Virus record (IMG/VR): IMGVR_UViG_3300002140_000223
Span: 1 to 36,177 of that record
Origin: a virus
Length of the DNA stretch: 36,177 nt
Reading direction: 5' to 3' (one strand)
Shown: positions 12,096 to 18,665 of the stretch, in pieces
Position numbering within the stretch: position 1 is the first letter of the stretch
Layout of the letters: each line of letters begins with the position of its first letter
Notes under the pieces: model-generated
Told to the model about the DNA's origin: nothing
What the model saw: only the letters and a program-made list of their open reading frames with translations
Database searches by the model: none
Translations under genes and position numbers: made by a program

Positions 12096-12537
12096 AAAGT
12101 TTGATAGTGAAAAGCCTAAGATGTATTTATTACCTCCAAAGGCTACTGTTGAAGTAGCAAAAGTATTAACTTTTGGTGCAGCAAAGTACGACGAAGAGAA
12201 CTGGCGTAAGCTAGATAATCTTCAGAATAGGTATACGGGTGGCGCATTAAGGCATATATTCGCTCACATGGATGGAGAGGATATTGACCCTGAAACTGGA
12301 TACAGTCACTTAGCACATGCAATGTGTTGTTTATTATTTAAATTGGAGGCACAACTTGAGGAAACAAGTAAAGAAGAAAGAGTACGAGAACTTATCGCCC
12401 TCGAACGTTCAAAAAGTCATTGGCCTCCTAAACCCCCAGGATTCTTCAGTGAAGCCAATCACAAAGAAGGAAGCGTGCGAGGTCTTAAATATAGCGTACA
12501 ATACGACCCGCTTGACACTGATAATCCAAAATCATGA
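12082..12537 (+). CDS. dATP/dGTP diphosphohydrolase-like protein
   Basis: 151 residues. The first 95 match the phage family described as dATP/dGTP diphosphohydrolase, N-terminal (formerly DUF5664): KKFDSEKPKMYLLPPKATVE, VLTFGAAKYDEENWRK, GALRHIFAHMDGEDIDPETG and SHLAHAMCCLLFKLEAQ. Conserved Glu, His and Asp suggest a metal-dependent MazG-like hydrolase. The remaining tail (Pro-rich, basic) does not look conserved and lies where the next gene is coded in another frame. Start ATG 12082 after AGGA; a TTG at 12079 is less likely. Probably part of dNTP pool control. Confidence 0.8.
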   Translation: MSEGKKFDSEKPKMYLLPPKATVEVAKVLTFGAAKYDEENWRKLDNLQNRYTGGALRHIFAHMDGEDIDPETGYSHLAHAMCCLLFKLEAQLEETSKEERVRELIALERSKSHWPPKPPGFFSEANHKEGSVRGLKYSVQYDPLDTDNPKS

Positions 12538-13066
12538 AGAGCAGAAAGAGTATGTAGCAAAACGTAAATCACAGAACCGAGGCAAAGCTGCTAGTGATGC
12601 TGAGATTTGTGAGGCAGTAACAGATTATCTCCAGGGTTCCACTGTTAGTGATATCTCTAGGAGATTGTATCGGTCCGCTGGGTTTGTAAAAACTCTACTA
12701 GAAAAGGTAGGTGTGCCCCACCGTCCGAGTAACGAAGAAGAGAGGAGAGAGCTAGAGTACTTCCCCGATGAGTGTGTATCCGAAGACTTTGATGTTGGTG
12801 AAATAGCATGGTCTTCAACTTATCATAGCACTGTGATAGTTGATCAAAAGTTGACGAAACAGTATATTAGTGACAAGTCTGGACTTCAGGCTTTTGACTA
12901 TGAAAGGAAGTATGGAACACACTGCTATTCAGTTTATGTTCTACAAAAAGTTCAAACCGAAGATTTAGATATTCAGACCGGTGGTTTTAGTGCATATGTT
13001 CCAGCCTACGAGTTAGGTAAGCTAGAGCACTTGAAAAAATATGGACTTGATTTATCAAGGATATAA
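12356..13066 (+). CDS. Conserved phage protein, helix-turn-helix (236 aa)
   Basis: 236 residues. The middle contains a helix-turn-helix (DAEICEAVTDYLQGSTVSDI then RRLYRSAGFVKTLLEKVGVP) and the C-terminal half a compact domain with ECVSEDFDVGEIAWSSTYHS, KYGTHCYSVYVLQKV and YELGKLEHLKKYG. I recall similar proteins in other phages without a function. Start TTG 12356 has GGAGG six bases upstream; an ATG at 12317 has none. The first 182 bases overlap the preceding gene in a different frame, an unusually long overlap. Confidence 0.75.
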   Translation: MRKQVKKKEYENLSPSNVQKVIGLLNPQDSSVKPITKKEACEVLNIAYNTTRLTLIIQNHEEQKEYVAKRKSQNRGKAASDAEICEAVTDYLQGSTVSDISRRLYRSAGFVKTLLEKVGVPHRPSNEEERRELEYFPDECVSEDFDVGEIAWSSTYHSTVIVDQKLTKQYISDKSGLQAFDYERKYGTHCYSVYVLQKVQTEDLDIQTGGFSAYVPAYELGKLEHLKKYGLDLSRI

Positions 13067-13076
13067 AAAATATTTC

Positions 13077-13105
13077 TTGACGCGTAGCTCAAATTCTCGT
13101 ATAAT
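13077..13105 (+). promoter_or_regulatory. Sigma-70-type promoter
   Basis: TTGACG (13077-13082), 17-bp spacer, TATAAT (13100-13105), then ATCTTTTCTAAATTG as in the 75-bp repeat promoters. Drives 13126 onward. Confidence 0.86.
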
Positions 13106-13125
13106 ATCTTTTCTAAATTGGAGAT

Positions 13126-13572
13126 ATGAGTTTGGGCGACCGATTTTATCAACAACAGATAGACGCCACTGGGTCTTGCCCAGGGTTAAAAAACACTACT
13201 AAAAGGAAACGAAGAATGGCTTGGGATGACGCAAAGAAAGAAAAAGCAGTAGAAATGTATGAAAATGCAGAACCAACTCCTGAAAATTCAATGGAGATTG
13301 TTAAAGATATCGCAGAAGACTTAGATGAGTCACCAAACGGTGTTCGTATGATTCTTACTAAAGCTGGTGTATACGTTAAGAAAGCCGCAGCCTCTAAGTC
13401 TGCTGCTAGTGGTGGCACACCTAGTGCTAGTACTCGTGTATCAAAAGCTGATGCTATTGAAGCCTTGAGTGTAGCTATTCGTGATGCAGGTCATGAAGTT
13501 GACGAAGAGATTGTCTCTAAGCTGACTGGTAAAGCTGCACAGTACTTTACTACACTGCTTGCATCGAATTAA
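13126..13572 (+). CDS. HTH (Myb/SANT-like) protein, paralogue 3 (148 aa)
   Basis: 148 residues. A 30-residue N-terminal stretch ends in a basic cluster (TKRKRR). Then a SANT-like segment, WDDAKKEKAVEMYENAEPTP, is followed by ESPNGVRMILTKAGVYVKKA. A low-complexity Ala/Ser linker leads to a C-terminal domain starting RVSKADAIEALSVAIRDAG. The two-domain plan matches the proteins at 1364 and 2734. ATG 13126 has GGAG close upstream; an internal ATG at 13216 could start a 118-residue form. Likely an abundant DNA-binding protein. Stop overlaps the next ATG by one base. Confidence 0.8.
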   Translation: MSLGDRFYQQQIDATGSCPGLKNTTKRKRRMAWDDAKKEKAVEMYENAEPTPENSMEIVKDIAEDLDESPNGVRMILTKAGVYVKKAAASKSAASGGTPSASTRVSKADAIEALSVAIRDAGHEVDEEIVSKLTGKAAQYFTTLLASN

Positions 13573-13886
13573 TGGCGAACTTCAAGGAACACGTTAGAGG
13601 CGCTATAGCCTCTAACGTAATAGCTAACTACTTAATGAGTAAAGGTTATGAGGTTATAAAAGAGGGGACTTCACAAGGTTTAGTAGATATTGTCGCTATT
13701 AACACTAAAACAGGAAAAACCTACTTTGTAGACTGTAAATGCCTAAGTAGAAGAGCTAACGGTACTAGGGTAAATAGAGTACTTAAACAAGCACAAAAAG
13801 ATTTATCTAGTGCTTCTGGTATAGACTTTATTTTAGCATACGCAGATACTGACACTAATGAGGTAGAAATACCTAAGCTAACATAA
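13572..13886 (+). CDS. Small PD-(D/E)XK-fold nuclease
   Basis: 104-residue protein with a PD-(D/E)XK nuclease pattern: an N-terminal helix, GYEVIKEGTSQGLVDIVAIN giving the first catalytic Asp, then KTYFVDCKCLSRR giving the D-x-K pair, and a later VLKQAQKDLSSA helix. Size and layout resemble small resolvase-like or restriction-fold nucleases. A role in recombination or host-DNA breakdown is possible. ATG overlaps the preceding stop (TAATG). Confidence 0.7.
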   Translation: MANFKEHVRGAIASNVIANYLMSKGYEVIKEGTSQGLVDIVAINTKTGKTYFVDCKCLSRRANGTRVNRVLKQAQKDLSSASGIDFILAYADTDTNEVEIPKLT

Positions 13887-14025
13887 TTCCGCAGTCCGCC
13901 TAGGGGCCGCCGGAGTACGCAGGAGGAATAACGCTGCCTGCGAAATCAAAACAACGGCGTTATCTTTAGCCTTTTATAGACAGCACAGTAATAAATATTG
14001 CTAAACTGCTACTAAAGGAGCTACA
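13887..14025 (+). other. Non-coding segment with alternative hairpins
   Basis: This segment is GC-richer than its surroundings at its 5' end. Two mutually exclusive stems are visible: CGCAGG (13918-13923) with CCTGCG (13937-13942), and ATAACGC (13928-13934) with GCGTTAT (13957-13963). An AGGAGG (13921-13926) lies in the first stem without a normal start codon behind it; CTG 13934 opens only 11 codons. It may be an mRNA leader element or processing site. Confidence 0.3.
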
Positions 14026-14298
14026 GTGAAAAAGCAAGAACTAACGTACCTAGTGCGTGAATATGGTGATGCCATAATTACTTATCGTAGTGAACAATCA
14101 AATAAGTTAAAGTACAACGTCTGTACGCTCGACTTCTCCATACCTTATATTCAAGGTAAAAAGAACAGAGCAAAAGAGACTGAAGATACTTTACTATTTT
14201 TCTGTTGGGATACAGACTCTTATCGTCTACTTAAACCGAGTAGTGTATCTAGCGTATTACCTCTCTCCTCTATTCTTAAAAATGAAGGTAGAAGATAA
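14026..14298 (+). CDS. Hypothetical protein (90 aa)
   Basis: Unrecognised 90-residue protein with a beta-rich pattern (DAIITYRSEQSNKLKYNVCT, then DTLLFFCWDTDSYRLL) and a basic C-terminus. GTG 14026 has AAAGGAG six bases upstream. Its TAA overlaps the next ATG by one base (TAATG), so the two are coupled. Function unknown. Confidence 0.7.
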   Translation: MKKQELTYLVREYGDAIITYRSEQSNKLKYNVCTLDFSIPYIQGKKNRAKETEDTLLFFCWDTDSYRLLKPSSVSSVLPLSSILKNEGRR

Positions 14299-14597
14299 TG
14301 GAGCTTTTCGAAGCCCCAGAGGCTTATTCGCGTGTAATACACTACGACGAAGTTAAAGAAGTGCAGGTTCGTCTCACTATTAATACTTTCCGAGGTATAG
14401 AATATATTCACCTCCGAAAGTACTATATGGATTTTGATGAAGAGTGGAAGCCAACACCAGAAGGTGTAGCTATGCCACTTGACTTTAATAATTCAAGAGA
14501 GCTGTTCGCAGGTCTTATAGAGATACTTTCTCTAGCAGAGTCCAAATCTGTACTAGAGGAACATTTCTTGGATTTAATTCAAGACTTGTATAAATAA
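14298..14597 (+). CDS. Hypothetical protein (99 aa)
   Basis: Unrecognised 99-residue acidic protein. It looks like a small alpha/beta domain: strands around KEVQVRLTINTF and GIEYIHLRKYYMD, then helices (RELFAGLIEILSLAES, LEEHFLDLIQDLY). Coupled to the gene before it. The next promoter (14601) starts just past its stop. Function unknown. Confidence 0.7.
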   Translation: MELFEAPEAYSRVIHYDEVKEVQVRLTINTFRGIEYIHLRKYYMDFDEEWKPTPEGVAMPLDFNNSRELFAGLIEILSLAESKSVLEEHFLDLIQDLYK

Positions 14598-14600
14598 ATC

Positions 14601-14629
14601 TTGACTAATAGCTAAAACTGACGTATAAT
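14601..14629 (+). promoter_or_regulatory. Sigma-70-type promoter
   Basis: TTGACT (14601-14606), 17-bp spacer, TATAAT (14624-14629). Drives the first ligase subunit gene. Confidence 0.87.
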
Positions 14630-14653
14630 ATCTTTTCAAATTTAGGAAAACAT

Positions 14654-15592
14654 ATGCGAAGCCTTTTAGACAATGCGAGTAAGTTATACTATGAAGGTTG
14701 TCCTATCCTTTCGGATAATGACTTTGACCTTCTTGCTGCTAAACACAATTATCATACTGTGGGATACACTGTTACAGATGCCATAGAGCACACATTTCAG
14801 ATGTATAGTCTCCAAAAGTATTTTAATTTAGCAGATGCTCCATTGCTTCACGGATACATATGTACACCTAAACTTGACGGAGCTGCTGTATCCCTTCTAT
14901 ATATAGACGGGACATTCCAGTTAGCTCTGACACGAGGTGATGGCATTCAGGGTCGCGACATCTCAGATAAACTTAGGCTTATCGTCCCTAGTAGTATATC
15001 TACGAAGGGTGTAGTCCAGGTTACTGGGGAGATCGTTTCTCCTAAATCCATACCTAATGCTCGTAATTACGCTGCGGGTGCATTGAATCTTAAGGACTTG
15101 CAAGAGTTCAAGAGTAGAGATGTGACCTTCGTAGCTTACGACATGGTTGGGCACGATATGAGTACCTTTGAGAGAGTTATGGCTGAATTAAGCCAGGACG
15201 GGTTCAATGTTGTTACCTCATTTGATGCTAGTAACTATCCTACTGATGGTAAAGTGTTTCGCATTAATTGCTATAATACTTTTCATGAGATGGGATTTAC
15301 TGCTCACCACCCTCGTGGGGCGTTCGCTCTTAAGGAGCAAGCGGCCGGTATTGTTACTACCTTGTTAGACGTTGTCTGGCAGGTTGGTAAGAGCGGGGTT
15401 GTAAGTCCAGTAGCTATACTAGAACCAGTTACGATTGGGGAAGCAACTGTTGGGCGTGCAACTCTGCACAATATTCAGTATATTAGAGAGTTAAATTTGG
15501 AGATAGGCTGCCAAGTGGAAGTTATACGTTCAGGGGAAATTATACCTCGCGTAGTTCGACGTATAAATGTTAGTCTACCTGAAGAAAAATAA
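14654..15592 (+). CDS. ligA: NAD+-dependent DNA ligase, N-terminal subunit
   Basis: 312 residues covering the N-terminal part of bacterial LigA. Domain Ia: LYYEGCPILSDNDFDLL (11-27), which binds NMN. Adenylation domain: catalytic Lys73 in KLDGAAVSLLY, LTRGDGIQGRDI, TGEIVSP and RNYAAGALN. OB-fold: WQVGKSGVVSPVAILEPV and TVGRATLHN. Zinc finger, HhH and BRCT domains are missing but encoded by the next gene. The same split into ligA and ligB is known in T5. The protein seals nicks using NAD+. Its own promoter precedes it. Confidence 0.92.
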   Translation: MRSLLDNASKLYYEGCPILSDNDFDLLAAKHNYHTVGYTVTDAIEHTFQMYSLQKYFNLADAPLLHGYICTPKLDGAAVSLLYIDGTFQLALTRGDGIQGRDISDKLRLIVPSSISTKGVVQVTGEIVSPKSIPNARNYAAGALNLKDLQEFKSRDVTFVAYDMVGHDMSTFERVMAELSQDGFNVVTSFDASNYPTDGKVFRINCYNTFHEMGFTAHHPRGAFALKEQAAGIVTTLLDVVWQVGKSGVVSPVAILEPVTIGEATVGRATLHNIQYIRELNLEIGCQVEVIRSGEIIPRVVRRINVSLPEEK

Positions 15593-15595
15593 TTC

Positions 15596-15624
15596 TTGAC
15601 AAAGATGTTTAAAAGCCGTATAAT
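15596..15624 (+). promoter_or_regulatory. Sigma-70-type promoter
   Basis: TTGACA (15596-15601), 17-bp spacer, TATAAT (15619-15624). Lies between the two ligase genes and drives the second. Confidence 0.88.
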
Positions 15625-15650
15625 ATACTTTCAATTTCAGGAGATACCAG

Positions 15651-16403
15651 ATGATAGCAATCCAAGCCCCAACACATTGCCCAAGTTGCAATGCGGTTTT
15701 GGAAAGCGTCAACTATCTTCTGTATTGTCGTAACGCATCTTGCGGAGCGAAAATAGGAAAACTTATAGAACACTTTGCATCCTCTTTGAAAATCAAGGGA
15801 CTAGGCCCAGCCACTATACGAAAGTTAGACATTCAAGAATTGAATGAGCTTTATTCGTTTGGAAGCTCTATGGAGCTTTCTATTCTCCTTGGGTCAGAGA
15901 GACTTGCAAGTAAACTAGAAGAAGAACTACAGCGCTCACGAAATGCACCACTTAATGTGTTATTACCTGCTTTTAGTATTCCTCTTATTGGAAAAACTGC
16001 TGCACAAAAACTCGCGAAGGTCTGCAATACTATAAATGATATAGACTATGATAGATGTCGTGCTGCAGGTTTGGGAGAGAAATCTACCGCCAGTTTATTA
16101 AGTTGGTTAGAGCTAGAGTATCCTCTAGTGAAAGACTTACCTTTTAGCTGGGAGTTCGTAAAACCACAGAATACCTCTATAGTAAAGGGTATAGTATGTA
16201 TAACTGGCAAGTTAGTTAGTTATAAAACGAAAGCCCTTGCACACGAAGCCCTTCAAGAGAATGGCTATGAGGTTAAAAGTAGTTTAACTAGAGATGTAAC
16301 TATTCTAGTGAACGAAAGCGGAATTGAGTCCGCAAAAACTAAACAAGCCAGAGCTGCTGGCGTAACTATTGTAACTAATCTTTTAATTTTAACTGGAGAA
16401 TAA
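15651..16403 (+). CDS. ligB: NAD+-dependent DNA ligase, C-terminal subunit
   Basis: 250 residues matching the C-terminal part of LigA. A Cys4 zinc finger (Cys10, Cys13, Cys26, Cys31) comes first, then helix-hairpin-helix repeats (IKGLGPATIRKLD, FSIPLIGKTAAQKLAKV, AAGLGEKSTASLLSW), then a BRCT domain from about residue 178 (KGIVCITGKL … NGYEVKSS … ILVNESG). It should clamp DNA for the adenylating subunit, as in T5. AGGAGA precedes the ATG. There is no sign that a single gene was broken recently: each half has its own promoter and start. Confidence 0.9.
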   Translation: MIAIQAPTHCPSCNAVLESVNYLLYCRNASCGAKIGKLIEHFASSLKIKGLGPATIRKLDIQELNELYSFGSSMELSILLGSERLASKLEEELQRSRNAPLNVLLPAFSIPLIGKTAAQKLAKVCNTINDIDYDRCRAAGLGEKSTASLLSWLELEYPLVKDLPFSWEFVKPQNTSIVKGIVCITGKLVSYKTKALAHEALQENGYEVKSSLTRDVTILVNESGIESAKTKQARAAGVTIVTNLLILTGE

Positions 16404-16407
16404 ATAT

Positions 16408-17136
16408 ATGTCCTCATTACCAAAATGGACCGAAGAACGTACCGCCCAATTGACAACCTTTATCGGTGACGAAAGTCCCGTCTCTCAAGCTTCTGTAGCT
16501 GCTGCTGCTGAAGACCTTGAAACCTCTACTCGTTCCGTTTCTAGCAAGCTGCGAAAAATGGGCTTCGACGTAGACTTGGCTTCTGCTGGTGCTTCACGCG
16601 CTTTCTCAGAAGCTCAAGAAGACACTCTGTCTGCATTCGTGCAAGACAACAGTGGTGAATATACTTATGCTGAAATTGCTGGTCACTTTGAAGACGGCGC
16701 TTTCTCACCTAAGTCTATTCAAGGCAAGATTCTGTCTATGGAACTGACTGCCCATGTCAAACCTGCTCCTAAAGTAGAGAGTGTTCGCACTTACTCTGTC
16801 GATGAAGATGCTGTGTTTGTTAAGATGGTCGCAGACGGCGCTTTCGTAGAAGACATCGCTGCCGAACTCGGTCGAAGTGTAAACTCTATTCGTGGTAAGG
16901 CTCTGAGCCTCCTCCGCGCTGGTGAGATTGACGCTATCCCCCGTCAGGCAACTACCAAGTCAGCCGCTAAGGAAGACCCTTTGGCTGGTATTGATAACAT
17001 CGGCAGTATGACTGTTGAAGCTATCGCAGAAGCAATTGGTAAAACTGCTCGGGGTGTTAAGACTATGTTGACTCGTCGTAAAATCAGTGCTTCTGATTAC
17101 GATGGTGCAGCTAAGAGTGCAAAAGCTGCGGGTTAA
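16408..17136 (+). CDS. Multi-repeat HTH (Myb/SANT-like) protein (242 aa)
   Basis: 242 residues with about four helix-turn-helix repeats. Repeat 1: LPKWTEERTAQLTTF … TRSVSSKLRKMGF. Repeat 2: FSEAQEDTLSAFVQ … SPKSIQGKILSM. Repeat 3: YSVDEDAVFVKMV … SVNSIRGKALSLL. Repeat 4: TVEAIAEAIGKTARGVKTML. Each has an aromatic-acidic first helix and a basic recognition helix. It is the longest relative of the proteins at 1364, 2734, 3684, 7173 and 13126. Codon use is richer in C-ending codons than its neighbours, as in highly expressed genes. Perhaps a nucleoid-like or transcription-organising protein. Confidence 0.78.
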   Translation: MSSLPKWTEERTAQLTTFIGDESPVSQASVAAAAEDLETSTRSVSSKLRKMGFDVDLASAGASRAFSEAQEDTLSAFVQDNSGEYTYAEIAGHFEDGAFSPKSIQGKILSMELTAHVKPAPKVESVRTYSVDEDAVFVKMVADGAFVEDIAAELGRSVNSIRGKALSLLRAGEIDAIPRQATTKSAAKEDPLAGIDNIGSMTVEAIAEAIGKTARGVKTMLTRRKISASDYDGAAKSAKAAG

Positions 17137-17150
17137 TTCCTAGCAGTACT

Positions 17151-17193
17151 GTTTAAATAGCAGCCACTGGGTTTTACTCCGTGGCTGTTTAAC
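17151..17193 (+). terminator. Strong hairpin, probable terminator
   Basis: CAGCCAC (17161-17167) pairs with GTGGCTG (17181-17187); AAA/TTT and TT/AA pairs extend the stem past a TAG bulge. The T-tract is short (GTTTAAC), so it may be a weak terminator or an mRNA 3'-end protector between the HTH gene and the helicase. Confidence 0.6.
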
Positions 17194-17244
17194 ATCGAAT
17201 TTGGGAGAATTACGGTTAATATTGCAAGTGCATTAATAAATAAA

Positions 17245-18567
17245 GTGTTAACGCTTCAGGACTTTCAGACCTGGAGTGTTACTCATAGGCATTATCTGCC
17301 TGCTGAGTATCATGCACTTTATAATATAATTGATAAGCACTGCGAAAAGTTCCATGAAATGCCCTCATTCGATGATCTCAAGCTTGAGATTCGGGATAGT
17401 GCTACTAAAGAAAAGTTGTATGCAATTCAAAGCGTTGAAGTTGACGCTGATGCATACATGCTTCTTCAGTACCTAAAGAACGAATATGCTCAGAAAGAGA
17501 TACTCAACTCGCTCGAAGATTATATTGACAACAGTGTATCTTTTGAAGACGCACAAGAGTCAGTAGATCACCTACACCAGATTGTCCTAGACATTGAAAG
17601 TAAGGTTGATTTAGAAGATCCGCAAGAAAGTATGCAACGTATTGACTTGTTCGAGCCAGAAGAGGAACTAGAGAAGTATGTCCCTCTCGGTCTAAACGCT
17701 GAGTATGACTTATCAACACAATTCTCTCCCAGGGACTTGGTAATGGTAGGTGGTAAACGGGGCGCAGGTAAGTCTGTAATCTGTGCTAATATTGCACAGA
17801 ATGTATTTGCTAGTGGTAAGTCTGCTATTTATTTCACTATTGAGATGGATAGCAGAAATATCCTGCAGAGATGCTGTTCTATTGCGACTGGTGTTCCATT
17901 CAATAGATTAAGAACCAAAAATCTTAGTCTGACTGAGTGGGAGAAAGTCGCAGGTTGGTGGGCATCTAGGTTTAAAGGTGGGCAAGACCGTTTGAAAGAG
18001 TATAAAGTCGACCGAGACTTTGCTAAGTTTCATCATAATCTAACTAACAACTGTGAGCTTCTCCCAACTCAACAGTTAGACGTAGTTTATGACCCGTCAC
18101 TTACACTGTCCAAGATTAGGGCCGAGCTTGATAAAAAAGTGCGACCCCTGAATGTTGGTATTATCGTAGTTGACTATATAAACCAAGTAAAACGCTCTAA
18201 CCTACCTTCTAGAACAGGTGGCCAGTACGACTGGACAGAGCAGATAGAAGTGTCTAAGGCTTTAAAGTCTATGGCACAAGAGTATGACGTTACCGTCTTC
18301 TCACCGTATCAGACAGATGCTAGTGGAGAAGCTCGTTTCGCAAAGGGTATTTTGGATGCAGCAGACGCGGCATTCACGTTGGAGACCTGGGATCACGAGG
18401 ATAATTGTATTACCCTCAACTGTGTGAAAATGCGAAATGGTGCTATGACTTCATTTACATCAGTAGTAGATTGGGAAAGCCTGAAAATTGGCCCCGAGTC
18501 GGCTCTTACTCCGCAAGAGAGAGACGCCTCGGCTTCTAAAACTGGTGAAAGTATCAATGATATTTAA
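17245..18567 (+). CDS. Replicative DNA helicase, DnaB-type
   Basis: 440 residues as started at GTG 17245. A DnaB-type N-terminal helical part is followed by a RecA-like motor: Walker A GGKRGAGKSVICANI near residue 170, FTIEMDSRNILQR, Walker B VGIIVVDYINQVKR near 308, then SPYQTDASGEARF and a final KMRNGAMTSFTSVVDW. It should unwind DNA ahead of PolA and work with the primase encoded next. The frame stays open upstream, and GGGAG (17203-17207) precedes non-standard codons ACG 17212 or GTT 17215. Related proteins, from memory, begin in that region, so the true start may be non-AUG. Confidence 0.88.
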   Translation: MLTLQDFQTWSVTHRHYLPAEYHALYNIIDKHCEKFHEMPSFDDLKLEIRDSATKEKLYAIQSVEVDADAYMLLQYLKNEYAQKEILNSLEDYIDNSVSFEDAQESVDHLHQIVLDIESKVDLEDPQESMQRIDLFEPEEELEKYVPLGLNAEYDLSTQFSPRDLVMVGGKRGAGKSVICANIAQNVFASGKSAIYFTIEMDSRNILQRCCSIATGVPFNRLRTKNLSLTEWEKVAGWWASRFKGGQDRLKEYKVDRDFAKFHHNLTNNCELLPTQQLDVVYDPSLTLSKIRAELDKKVRPLNVGIIVVDYINQVKRSNLPSRTGGQYDWTEQIEVSKALKSMAQEYDVTVFSPYQTDASGEARFAKGILDAADAAFTLETWDHEDNCITLNCVKMRNGAMTSFTSVVDWESLKIGPESALTPQERDASASKTGESINDI

Positions 18568-18576
18568 AAAAAGTTC

Positions 18577-18605
18577 TTGACTTTCCTCCTCCACTCTAGT
18601 ATAAT
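18577..18605 (+). promoter_or_regulatory. Promoter with -10 in a terminator loop
   Basis: TTGACT (18577-18582), 17-bp spacer, TATAAT (18600-18605). The spacer forms the left arm, and the -10 part of the loop, of the terminator at 18585-18634. Transcripts begun here (about 18612) lack the left arm and cannot fold the terminator. Confidence 0.85.
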
Positions 18606-18634
18606 ATTGTTTCTAGAGTGAAGGAGGTTTTTTT
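18585..18634 (+). terminator. Intrinsic terminator overlapping a promoter
   Basis: The left arm 18585-18599 (CCTCCTCCACTCTAG) pairs with the right arm 18613-18627 (CTAGAGTGAAGGAGG) over 14 of 15 positions, with a 13-nt loop. Seven T follow (18628-18634). RNA coming from the helicase gene would terminate. Confidence 0.85.
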
Positions 18635-18665
18635 GGCTCCGTAAACGCAAAGAGGATTGTACATA

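Noticed and set aside
14654-16403. Recent frameshift breaking one ligase gene
   Set aside because: A promoter, Shine-Dalgarno and start codon separate the halves, and the two-gene layout is known from T5.
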